This document shows positions 8,715 through 16,727 of a stretch of 64,000 nt of DNA, one piece after another (the first letter of the stretch is position 1; each line of letters starts with the position of its first letter). This stretch comes from Sandaracinus sp964481145 (lineage in GTDB: Bacteria > Myxococcota_A > Polyangia > Polyangiales > Sandaracinaceae). The notes under the pieces are model-generated. The model ran no database searches. It was not told the origin of the DNA and saw only the letters and a program-made list of their open reading frames with translations. Both the position numbers and the translations under genes were made by a program. Location of the stretch: the NCBI GenBank assembly GCA_964481145.1, contig CAYZTA010000015.1:37894-101893 (forward strand), read 5' to 3'.

Positions 8715-10078
8715 AGGATTCGTTCATGAAAACCCGTATTGCCTCGGCTCTTGCGTTGATGCTCGCCACGCTCGCCTGTGCGCTCGTGGTGTTGCCGCCA
8801 TTCGGGACGAGTTCACGCGCGCAGGAGACGTCCTCGCGGGGGCATGAAGCGCCTCCGCCCGATGTGCCGGTGCCCGAAGGCGAACAGCTACCCAACCAAG
8901 TCGTGATCGACGTGAGCGCGCCCGAGCGCGCGCTCTATCGCATTGCCGTGCCGAATCTTCTGGGAGAGTCCGAGCTCGGCAACGCTGGAGCCGAGACGCT
9001 CCGCAACGATTTTCGTCTCGTGTCGCTCTTCGAAGTGCTCGATGCGCGGAGCTTCTTGGCGGATCTTTCGGCCGAAGGGCTCGGCGTGGAGCCTCCGGCG
9101 TGGTCGAGCGTGGGCGCACAAGGGGTCATCAAGGGACACATCACTCGTACTGGCGGGCAGATTCGCGTGGAGATGAGGCTCTACGAGCTCGCCCGCGGGG
9201 CCCACGCCACGCTCAGCCGGACGTACAATGGCGCGCCTGGAGAGCTCCGGAATTTCATGCACGACTTCGCCAACCTCGTGCTCGAGCAGCTGACGGGAAG
9301 GCGAGGAGCCTTCGGCACGCGCATCACCTTCGCGCGACGTGTGCGCGAAGGTCGCAAAGACGTCTATGTCGCGAGCTTCGATGGACATAGCGTGTCGCGC
9401 GTCTCGAGTGGGCGGGGTGTCGCGATGCTCCCAGCGTTCGGGCCGGGTGGTGTTTGGTATTCGGTGCTCACCGAGACCGGCATGTTCATCACGCACACCG
9501 GCATCGAAGAGCGCGCGCTCATCGATGCGGAAGAGTCGATCAACATGGGCGTCTCGATCTGCGGTGGTCGCGCGTTCTTTACGTCGACACGTGATGGAAA
9601 TGCCGAGATTTATAGCTCGGCCTTGGATGGCACCGACGTGCGTCGGTTGACCGATCATCCTGGGATCGATGTCTCACCTGCATGTGGTGGACCGGGTGGC
9701 CTCATCGCGTTCGTGAGCAACCGTCATGGGAGCCCACAGATTTTTGCGATGGACGCCAATGGCGGCTCCGTGCGGCGGTTGACCTATCGCGGCAACTACA
9801 ACCAAACGCCCGCGTGGTGTCCGCTCGGAGAAGAGCGTCTCTTGGCGTTCACGGGCCGCTCGGCGGGCCTCGATGTGTTCACGGTCAAGATCGACACCCA
9901 GCAATACACCCGCCTCACGCAAGGACAGGGCATCAATAAAGACCCAGCATGGAGCCCCGATTGCCGCATGCTGGCGTTCTATTCGACCCGCGGCGGGATT
10001 TACATCAGCAATCCCGAAGGGCTGAATCAGCAGCTCGTGATCCCCGGCGTGGCCGAGACGCTCCGTTGGTCGCGTTGA
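8711..10078 (+). CDS. tolB: TolB, periplasmic beta-propeller
   Basis: The 455-residue protein has a signal peptide (to about residue 36), an N-terminal domain and then a WD40-like PD40 propeller with repeats such as FTSTRDGNAEIYSSALDG and FVSNRHGSPQIFAMDANGG. This is the TolB layout and length. TolB links the inner-membrane Tol motor to Pal in the outer membrane. The start ATG overlaps the preceding stop, and an ATG at 8726 is an alternative. No pal or cpoB gene follows, which is unusual for a tol operon. The 3' end overlaps the convergent desaturase gene by 74 bases. Confidence 0.93.
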   Translation: MKDSFMKTRIASALALMLATLACALVVLPPFGTSSRAQETSSRGHEAPPPDVPVPEGEQLPNQVVIDVSAPERALYRIAVPNLLGESELGNAGAETLRNDFRLVSLFEVLDARSFLADLSAEGLGVEPPAWSSVGAQGVIKGHITRTGGQIRVEMRLYELARGAHATLSRTYNGAPGELRNFMHDFANLVLEQLTGRRGAFGTRITFARRVREGRKDVYVASFDGHSVSRVSSGRGVAMLPAFGPGGVWYSVLTETGMFITHTGIEERALIDAEESINMGVSICGGRAFFTSTRDGNAEIYSSALDGTDVRRLTDHPGIDVSPACGGPGGLIAFVSNRHGSPQIFAMDANGGSVRRLTYRGNYNQTPAWCPLGEERLLAFTGRSAGLDVFTVKIDTQQYTRLTQGQGINKDPAWSPDCRMLAFYSTRGGIYISNPEGLNQQLVIPGVAETLRWSR

Positions 10079-11027
10079 ACGTGTTTCGATCTTCACGCTT
10101 CATCAACCAGCGTAAGTAAGCCCAATATCCAAAGAACGCTTGGGTTTCGTCCACCAGCCCCTCGTTCCGGAAGATCGCGTGCACCTTCGGGAGATTGCAA
10201 AACGAGATTCCTGGATAGAAGTGATGATACGCGTGCATCGTGAAATTGAGATTCGGGAGCAGGAGCTTCTCCCACCATCTCAATAAAATCAGAGGCGTCG
10301 TCTCGAGCACGCCCGCACCCCGACTTCCATAGACGTGCTCGGTCACTGCGCCGAGCCGCACGATCAAGGGGAGCATCGTCACGAGAGGAACGACCCAATA
10401 AATCAGGAAGATTGGCCACGCAGAAAACCAGGTCAGTACAGCGGCGAGACCTCCATAGAACACCGCTCGCGCCCATTTCGGGGTGGGGTGCGTGCGCTTG
10501 AAATGCACCTTTTCATTCGCGTTCTTCTCGCGCAGCAGCTTCACGACCGTGATGCCCGACACGTCTTGGAACAGCAGCCATGCGACACGCAAAAAGCGCA
10601 TCGGAAAGGTCCAGTTGTCTCCTCGCTTCCGCAAGAAGTCCGGGTCGTCGTCGGTAAAAAAGAACTTGTGGTGGGCCAAATGAATGTTCGCGTAGTTCTC
10701 CACCGAGATCCCGATGGGATAACCCGCGATGACATTGACGATCAGATCGCCATATCGCCCTTTGAGCCCGAGCACATGCGCCTGCTCGTGGACGAGCAGA
10801 CCCAGGACATTGAGGCGTGTCGCGACGATCATCATGGCGATGAGCGTGGCCCACCCTCGATCGACGTAGACGGCGACGCCGATCGCCGCGACGATCACGC
10901 CCCACGCGCTGAGCGCCTGAAAGAGAAACGCGAGCGGACGAGGCCCCCAAAGCTCTCGAATTCGAGCTCTTCCCTGCTCTGATAGATCCCGTTTTCCGCC
11001 GACGAACGACGATTGGCAAGTCGACAT
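10005..11027 (-). CDS. membrane fatty-acid desaturase
   Basis: The 340-residue membrane enzyme carries the three histidine boxes of the fatty-acid desaturase/hydroxylase family: HEQAH at 80-84, HLAHH at 116-120 and HAYHH at 265-269. Together they bind the di-iron centre. Hydrophobic helices lie at about 35-78 and 190-235. It should introduce a double bond or hydroxyl group into an acyl chain using oxygen. It is the last gene of a same-strand trio with the FAD oxidase (30 bases upstream) and the N-acyl amino acid synthase-like gene, which suggests it tailors the acyl chain of their product. Its last 25 codons run antisense to tolB. Confidence 0.88.
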   Translation of the reverse strand: MSTCQSSFVGGKRDLSEQGRARIRELWGPRPLAFLFQALSAWGVIVAAIGVAVYVDRGWATLIAMMIVATRLNVLGLLVHEQAHVLGLKGRYGDLIVNVIAGYPIGISVENYANIHLAHHKFFFTDDDPDFLRKRGDNWTFPMRFLRVAWLLFQDVSGITVVKLLREKNANEKVHFKRTHPTPKWARAVFYGGLAAVLTWFSAWPIFLIYWVVPLVTMLPLIVRLGAVTEHVYGSRGAGVLETTPLILLRWWEKLLLPNLNFTMHAYHHFYPGISFCNLPKVHAIFRNEGLVDETQAFFGYWAYLRWLMKREDRNTFNATNGASRPRRGSRAADSALRDC

Positions 11028-11057
11028 AGTTGCTGCCTCATCAGAGTCGAAGACGCC

Positions 11058-12701
11058 CTAGAGGTAACGTCCGGGGGCCAAAATGTTCTCGGGATCGAGG
11101 CCATGACGGAGCCGCGCGTGAAGAACGTCCGAAGCGCTGAGCCGCGCGCGAAGGTGCTTCATCGAATCGATGCCGAATCGATAAGGGAAGCATCCGAGGG
11201 CTTCACCGCCTGAAAGCAACGCCTCGTAGCAGGCTTGGCCCGCCTTCGCGTTTTGCCGATCGAACAAGAGCGGCACGGTGCTATCGAAGACTTTGTCGTT
11301 GACGCTGGTGAATGTGATGAGCGGCTCGATGCCGTGCGCCGCCGTCACGCGCTGCACCATGTCGACGTAGCTCCGTACGCCCGAGGCGCGCATCGGAACC
11401 AGCGGTGCGTACCAAAGCAGGCCGCAGCCATCGCGGGCGGGATCCAACGGGCGATCGGACGGGACCTCTCGATTGCGCCAATACGCCAGCGGAAGCGCCA
11501 ACTCATTCGGGCGACCGAGGGCGATCTCGATCGCCTGCGTCAGCACCTTGGCAGTTCGTCGAATCCCTGTTTTGGAAGGAAGCCACGACGCCGCGGCGTC
11601 GAGCATGCTCGCGCTCCGGGGAGAGATGAAGACGAGCCGACTCGCCACGCCTCGAAGAGCGGCTTTGATCTCGCGCTCCGCTGCCTGGACGACGCCCCTC
11701 GTCCCATAGAGGGTGGCGTAAGCCGTCCAGGGGGCGACTCGATACTCCCGCCCGAGCCTCTCGATCACCGCGCGCGGAATGAGCCCGTGGGAGTCGACTT
11801 CGTCCGCGGGATAAGGGGCTGCCATTGCGAGCACGCGGTGTCGATTCATCAAGTTGATGCCGCCGATGATCCCAGGAAGACGGGCCAGCAGCGTTTGCAC
11901 CCTCTCGACCGTCGGCTCGAGCAGTGTGTCCGCGTTCAAGCTGATGACACAGACTTTCATGCACTCTGGCCGCGGCGCCAACATCAGGCTCATCCGCGTC
12001 ACGATGCCCAACCCGCTCTGCGAGAACAGCCCCGTCGTGTACGGGCCGAGCCCCCATTTGTAGAGCCGCGCGAGATCCTCGCCTCCCGCTTCGCGAAGCA
12101 TCGTTCGGTGCACCGAGCCATCGGCCAAGACCGCTTCGAGATCGGTGATCGCGCTGAAATGATCCGCATACGGAGTAAAGCCATAGCCTCGCTCGAGTGC
12201 GTTTCCGATGAGGCTGCAGCGAGGGCCGGCGCCCGTCACCGGCACCATGTACGGGTGCCCTCCTTCATCGAGAAAATCAGCCAGCATGGCCTGTGTGACA
12301 CCTGGCTCGACAGTCACCACGCCAAACTTGGCATCGAAGTGAAGAATCTTCTGGAGCGCCGACAGATCGATGACGACACAATCCTCGGCGGCAGGGAGCG
12401 CAGAGCCATATCCCCAGTTGCGTCCGGTGCTGATCGGGTAGACGGGCACGCGGTGCGCTCGCGCGATGCGCATCACGGCGGGGAGCGTGTCGCTATTTCG
12501 GATCCGCAGCGCTCCTGCGACGCGCCGTTCGACGCCGCTCGTATTGGCTCCATAGGCTTCACTCGCAGCGCGAGAGTCGAAGACATCTACCTCGCCGAGG
12601 AGCGCTCTCCATTGGTCGAACGCTGGCTCGATCGGGCTCTGTTCGGTGAGCGCCGTAGGGTGGTGCTTCGGGTGATATTCGGGCAGCTCGATCAAACGCA
12701 T
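11058..12701 (-). CDS. FAD-linked oxidase, VAO/4-cresol-dehydrogenase type
   Basis: The 547-residue flavoprotein has a PCMH-type FAD-binding domain (VPVYPISTGRNWGYGSALP at about 85-105, VTVEPGVTQAMLADFLDEG further on). Its C-terminal cap domain ends in DPENILAPGRYL, the usual end of vanillyl-alcohol oxidase and 4-cresol dehydrogenase relatives. The family oxidises phenolic or alcohol substrates by hydride transfer to FAD. It has no signal peptide. It lies between the FeeM-like synthase (83 bases upstream) and the desaturase (30 bases downstream), so it may oxidise the amino-acid headgroup of the same product; this is inference. GGAGG lies 5 bases before the ATG. Confidence 0.85.
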   Translation of the reverse strand: MRLIELPEYHPKHHPTALTEQSPIEPAFDQWRALLGEVDVFDSRAASEAYGANTSGVERRVAGALRIRNSDTLPAVMRIARAHRVPVYPISTGRNWGYGSALPAAEDCVVIDLSALQKILHFDAKFGVVTVEPGVTQAMLADFLDEGGHPYMVPVTGAGPRCSLIGNALERGYGFTPYADHFSAITDLEAVLADGSVHRTMLREAGGEDLARLYKWGLGPYTTGLFSQSGLGIVTRMSLMLAPRPECMKVCVISLNADTLLEPTVERVQTLLARLPGIIGGINLMNRHRVLAMAAPYPADEVDSHGLIPRAVIERLGREYRVAPWTAYATLYGTRGVVQAAEREIKAALRGVASRLVFISPRSASMLDAAASWLPSKTGIRRTAKVLTQAIEIALGRPNELALPLAYWRNREVPSDRPLDPARDGCGLLWYAPLVPMRASGVRSYVDMVQRVTAAHGIEPLITFTSVNDKVFDSTVPLLFDRQNAKAGQACYEALLSGGEALGCFPYRFGIDSMKHLRARLSASDVLHARLRHGLDPENILAPGRYL

Positions 12702-12761
12702 ATCGACCTCCGCTCACTCGATTGGCGAGTAGGATGGGTTGATCCCACGGCCGTCATCGGC

Positions 12762-12858
12762 TGTATTCAAGGCATCCAAGACACCTATGTCCGGGCCTGG
12801 GAGGACTTCCCGACGTGCGCTGCATTTTTTTGAGGAGCACTCATCACGGCGATGGTCT
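12762..12858. repeat. direct repeat DR1, copy 1 (3' end of FeeM-like gene)
   Basis: About 70 bases from TGTATTCAAGGCATCCAAGA onward recur at 13845-13915 with only a few transitions and one indel. Weaker similarity runs about 25 bases further. This copy covers the last codons and the stop of the FeeM-like gene plus 23 bases beyond it. Confidence 0.9.
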
Positions 12859-13702
12859 CTTCGGAGCGCTGCTCACGCAATCGATGCGCCGTCGACGCGC
12901 TGAGCTCCGCGAGGCGATTGGTTCGATCGATGAAGAGCTCCCGAAAGACATCTCGCGGCATTTTGAATCGAGGCCATTCGCGCTCGGGTACGTCCTCGGG
13001 GAGATAAAGCCCCGAGGGCACGCGCTCACCGAATGTGTTGTCCACGAGATATCGCTGCTCTCCTTTCGTCATCCGGTGCGGATAACAGCGCGTCATATGC
13101 GCCTCGACGCGGGATCGCTCGTGCACGAGCCCGACCACGGGGGCGCTCAATTCGGCGTGGGGCCGAACGTGGCCAAGGGGCTGAAAGTCCCAGAGCGCAC
13201 GGTAGAACGGCGCTGCTTTCGGATGAACCCCGATCACGCTGTGCGTGCTCTTGTGCACTCGAAAGCCCACTCTGCCGGCGGCCATCCCAAGGAGCGGCAT
13301 GAGGCTCGAGTGCCAGCAACGACGCACGACAGCGAGGGAGCCGATCTCGGATATCTGTGCGCCGCCCCGCCGCAGCGCGGCCAGCCCCTCTGGATAGTCT
13401 TTGTCCATCGGGAGGCCTGCAGCCGAATCTTTCGTCACCGAGATCGTCCCGACGAGCTGCGAGCCCTCGTAGGCGACGAGCACGATCGCCTCGGCGAGCA
13501 CATGTTGCTCGGTCATCCGAAAGTCGATCGCCTTGAGCGGCTCGATCCCCTGGAACACGTAGCCCACATGAACCAGCCGAAAAGCGTCTCGATACTCCTC
13601 TGCTGTACGAGCCAATCGGACTTGAAATCGATCGACATCGATCTCGTGCAAGCGCGCTTTCCAACGGATCCATGGATCAGACAAGACCGAGGGCAGCTTC
13701 AT
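12785..13702 (-). CDS. GNAT-fold N-acyl amino acid synthase (FeeM-like)
   Basis: The 305-residue protein resembles the FeeM/autoinducer-synthase branch of the GNAT fold. FQVRLARTAEEYRDAFRLVH at 27-46 matches the usual start of that domain. It is followed by an acyl-CoA/ACP-binding-like core with ISEIGSLAVVRRCWHSSLMP. Proteins of this group join a long-chain acyl group to an amino acid. A strong ribosome site (GGAGGAG, 5 bases) precedes the ATG. Downstream come an FAD oxidase and a desaturase, so the three genes look like a small N-acyl amino acid operon. Its last 16 or so codons lie inside a 70-base repeat found again upstream of the gene. Confidence 0.7.
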   Translation of the reverse strand: MKLPSVLSDPWIRWKARLHEIDVDRFQVRLARTAEEYRDAFRLVHVGYVFQGIEPLKAIDFRMTEQHVLAEAIVLVAYEGSQLVGTISVTKDSAAGLPMDKDYPEGLAALRRGGAQISEIGSLAVVRRCWHSSLMPLLGMAAGRVGFRVHKSTHSVIGVHPKAAPFYRALWDFQPLGHVRPHAELSAPVVGLVHERSRVEAHMTRCYPHRMTKGEQRYLVDNTFGERVPSGLYLPEDVPEREWPRFKMPRDVFRELFIDRTNRLAELSASTAHRLREQRSEETIAVMSAPQKNAAHVGKSSQART

Positions 13703-13844
13703 GGCACTCCTCCTCTCGACAAAGCTTCACGCGCCCGGAACGTTGAAGTTGTTTTCTGAAAACTCGTCAGCCCTCGATTTCAACTCACGCGGGAGGACGA
13801 CGAATTTCGGCCTCCAACTCGAGAAAACCGTGCTCTCGAAGAGT

Positions 13845-13940
13845 TGTATTCAAGGCATCCAAGACACCTATGTCCGGGTCTGGGAAGACTTCCCGATGTG
13901 CGCTGCATTTTTTGAGAGGCGCGCATCGCGGCGACCAGAT
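13845..13940. repeat. direct repeat DR1, copy 2 (orphan 3' end of a FeeM-like gene)
   Basis: This is the second copy of the repeat, 1,083 bases from the first and in the same orientation. Read on the minus strand it still encodes NAAHIGKSSQTRT followed by a stop, nearly the same tail as the FeeM-like protein (NAAHVGKSSQART). It therefore looks like the left-over 3' end of a second, deleted or truncated paralogue. The 13703-14029 gap holds this repeat and nothing else I can name. Confidence 0.85.
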
Positions 13941-14029
13941 CGATCCCCCTCCTCGGTCATCGACCCTCTGCATTCGGGACTCCCACTTCTCGTGCGAGCG
14001 GAGATGTTCGATTTGACATGTACAAAAAT

Positions 14030-14389
14030 ATGAACACATTCCGTACCGTGGTCCCGGTCAAGTTCTTCATCGTGGGAAACTCTGAGCCAGTGCGAGAATG
14101 GCTGCGCTTGGAGTGCTCCTCAGCGGATCGTCTGCGCATCGGGAAGGACATCCGACTCGTGCAAACCAACTGGCCCATCGGGATGCCGACGTGTCGACCG
14201 CTCGGAGAGGGTCTTTTCGAGGTCCGATCAGACCTGGAAGGTCGGCGCATCGCCCGTGTCTTCTTCGGCTTCGTCGACGGTACTATCTATATCTTGCACG
14301 CGATCATCAAGAAGACCCAGAAGACGCCTGTGGGCGATCTCGCGCTGGCGAGAACACGGCTCAGAGATGCGAAGAAAGGTAGGATATGA
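14030..14389 (+). CDS. HigB/RelE-type toxin (Gp49-like family)
   Basis: The 119-residue protein has the layout of the phage-Gp49/HigB branch of the RelE toxin superfamily. It shows a DIRLVQTNWPIGMPTCRPLG segment, then LFEVRSDLEGRRIARVFFGF and a basic C-terminus with IIKKTQKTPVGDLALA. Such toxins are ribosome-dependent mRNA endonucleases. The antitoxin gene overlaps its stop (ATGA), in the toxin-first order typical of higBA. An ATG at 14018 would add four residues. I see no truncation, and the lysines and arginines expected at the active site are present. Confidence 0.82.
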   Translation: MNTFRTVVPVKFFIVGNSEPVREWLRLECSSADRLRIGKDIRLVQTNWPIGMPTCRPLGEGLFEVRSDLEGRRIARVFFGFVDGTIYILHAIIKKTQKTPVGDLALARTRLRDAKKGRI

Positions 14390-14724
14390 CCAAGAACAAG
14401 CATGCTGGATCTGATTTCGAGGACTTCCTCCGAGAAGAGGGAATTCTCGAGGAGGTCGACGCCTATGTTCAGAAGCGCATCATCGCCGAACAGATCCGCG
14501 CGGTCATGCGCGAGCAGTCAATCAGCGAGGCGGCGCTCGCCCGCGTGATGGGCACGAGCCGGTCTGCCGTACGCAACATCCTCGACCCCGAAAACGATAG
14601 TGCGACGCTGCTCTCATTGACTCGGGCCGCAAAGGCGATCGGCCGTGAACTGCGAGTCGAGCTCGTGATGCCACCGAAGCACGCCAATCCGAAGCGCGCG
14701 GCTCGTATATCGCGTGCGAAATAA
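14386..14724 (+). CDS. HigA-type antitoxin, XRE helix-turn-helix
   Basis: The 112-residue partner of the toxin has an acidic N-terminal helix (FEDFLREEGILEEVDAYVQK). A helix-turn-helix at about residues 48-85 follows (EAALARVMGTSRSAVRNILD, then TLLSLTRAAKAIGREL). It should bind the toxin and repress the shared promoter, which would lie in the 13941-14029 region. Its ATG overlaps the toxin stop, so expression is coupled. The pair looks intact. Confidence 0.82.
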   Translation: MTKNKHAGSDFEDFLREEGILEEVDAYVQKRIIAEQIRAVMREQSISEAALARVMGTSRSAVRNILDPENDSATLLSLTRAAKAIGRELRVELVMPPKHANPKRAARISRAK

Positions 14725-14751
14725 ACCGATCTCAACGCCGCCCATCGCGGC

Positions 14752-16572
14752 TCATGGCGGTGACCAAATCCCACCTCCCTGAGCTCCCACCCTGGAGTCG
14801 ATTTGCCCGCCCCACACCAAGAGTGAACATCCAGTCCACACCGCGATCTGCCCGTCCCGACCAGAGGGCGCACGAAGGTCGGTCATCGGCGTCCACACAT
14901 CCCTCACCGCGTCGTAGACGGCGCCCGTCCTGAGCAAAGATCCCTCGGCCGTCGTTCCGCCCCACACCGCGAACCCAAGCCCGATCGATACCGCGAGATC
15001 TTGCCTGAACCCTTCCCAGATGTTCCGGCTGCGCCCTTCTGGCGCGTTGTTTCGGCTTACCTCTCTCCAGCGATTCGTCACGGGATCGTAGAGCATGCCT
15101 GTATTCAAGACGGGGGAATCCGCGAACCCATGCCCTCCCCATACCGCCATCTCGCGACCCGTCCACACCACACTCGCGCCCGATTGATTCTCTGGGGCGC
15201 CAGAGATGTCGATCGTGCGCCATGTATCGGTGGTGGGGTCGTAGATACCTCCGTCTTCGACGCCCGGCGCGAGCCCCTCCTCGGCGCCCCACACGATCAT
15301 TTCGCGCCCCGTCCACATCGTGTGCGCGCCTTTGCGTGAAGACGGCACACCATGATGCGACATGACACGCCAAGTATCCGTCCGAGGATCGTAGATGGCC
15401 CCATCGTCGAGCAGATGAATCGAATATTCAGAGGGTGAGGACAAGGCTCGAGTGTTTTGACCACTCCAGACGATCAGCCCCGAACCCGTCCATACGGATG
15501 CGGGGGATTCGCGTGGCGAAGGCGCGCCCACGTGCGTGATGGGTCTCCACTCCTCGGTGAGAGGATCATATGCACTTCCATCACCCAGACTGCTCGAGAG
15601 ATATCTGCCGACGGCGCCTCCCCAGACGAGCATCTCCTGTCCCGTCCATGCCACCGCGGCTCGAACCCGCGGGCTGGGCACGGCGCCGCGACTCCGGAGC
15701 TCTCTCCACTCGTTCTGCGCTGGATCGAAGCGATACCCACGTGTTGCGTCCGGGGCGAGCACCCACACGAGCAGCTCAGTTCCCGTCCACACAGCGGTGG
15801 TGTAGGCCCACACTCCGTCCAAAGGCGGCTCGCTCACCGTGGACATCGGCGTCCACCCCGGGGTCGTGCCTTGACAACCCGCCCAATTCGGCTGACACGC
15901 GGGCTCGTCGATCACTCCATCACAGTCGTTGTCTACGCCATCGAAACAAACCTCGGGCTCGGGGATGCATCCACATCCAGGATCGACACGCCCATCGCAG
16001 TCATTGTCGATTCCATCGCACATGTCGGCTCGAGGCCCGATCGCTCCATCACATCCGCCCCACACTCCATTCGCGCTGCACCTCTGGACTCCGCTCGTGC
16101 ACGGCGCGCTCAGAAACCCAAAGCCACACTCGCGCACTTCGCCACTCGTGCACGAACAATCTTCGTCACGCGTGCCATCACAGTCGTGATCCAAGCCATC
16201 GCATCGTTCTGCGACGGGCACCACCGCGCCTTCACAAGGTGAGTCGCCCCAATCCCCCCATTCCAGGCTGGAATGACAGGTTTGCACTCCATCCGAGCAC
16301 ACCCCGACTCGCCTGCTCCCATGCGGGCCTGGAAAACACGATTGAGTCTCCCCCGGACCACAGGGACATCCATCATCGATGCGCCCATTGCCATCGTCAT
16401 CGATCCCATTGCCACATCGCTCCGTCGGCACCCACGGAGACGAAGCATCGCTCCCACGCCCTGCACCATCGAACGCGCCGATGTCGAGCGGTGAGCCGCA
16501 CGCGCAGCCTGCTGTCAAGACAGCCACCGCCATCGCGAACAAGAGCACATCCGACCTGTCGTTACTCATCAT
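14752..16572 (-). CDS. MopE-type/kelch-repeat lipoprotein
   Basis: The 606-residue lipoprotein (lipobox LTAGC near residue 20) begins with a cysteine-rich region holding four MopE-type putative metal-binding motifs: CGNGIDDDGNGRIDDGC, CDGLDHDCDGTRDEDC, CDGIDNDCDGRVDPGC and CFDGVDNDCDGVIDEPAC. From about residue 240 there are six kelch-type blades built on VWTGxEMxVWGG and YDPxTDxWR, which should form a beta-propeller. Such proteins are common on myxobacterial surfaces, and their role is usually unknown. Two adjacent ATGs (16572 and 16569) can start it. It diverges from a membrane kinase gene; 155 bases between them should carry both promoters. Confidence 0.85.
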   Translation of the reverse strand: MMSNDRSDVLLFAMAVAVLTAGCACGSPLDIGAFDGAGRGSDASSPWVPTERCGNGIDDDGNGRIDDGCPCGPGETQSCFPGPHGSRRVGVCSDGVQTCHSSLEWGDWGDSPCEGAVVPVAERCDGLDHDCDGTRDEDCSCTSGEVRECGFGFLSAPCTSGVQRCSANGVWGGCDGAIGPRADMCDGIDNDCDGRVDPGCGCIPEPEVCFDGVDNDCDGVIDEPACQPNWAGCQGTTPGWTPMSTVSEPPLDGVWAYTTAVWTGTELLVWVLAPDATRGYRFDPAQNEWRELRSRGAVPSPRVRAAVAWTGQEMLVWGGAVGRYLSSSLGDGSAYDPLTEEWRPITHVGAPSPRESPASVWTGSGLIVWSGQNTRALSSPSEYSIHLLDDGAIYDPRTDTWRVMSHHGVPSSRKGAHTMWTGREMIVWGAEEGLAPGVEDGGIYDPTTDTWRTIDISGAPENQSGASVVWTGREMAVWGGHGFADSPVLNTGMLYDPVTNRWREVSRNNAPEGRSRNIWEGFRQDLAVSIGLGFAVWGGTTAEGSLLRTGAVYDAVRDVWTPMTDLRAPSGRDGQIAVWTGCSLLVWGGQIDSRVGAQGGGIWSPP

Positions 16573-16727
16573 GATGACAAGACGGCTTCTCAGAAGCACG
16601 CTTCGGATGCTACTGCGAATCCTTGACCAACCACAAACCGACCGGCGCGCGAATCGTCGTTCGCACACGGTTCGTGAGGAAGTCAGTGCGCCGCGCGTCA
16701 TCAACGAAGATCCGATACGATGACGAC

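Noticed and set aside
11235..12833. A 532-codon open frame on the plus strand
   Set aside because: It is the mirror of the FAD oxidase gene, with Arg/His-rich translation and no motif.
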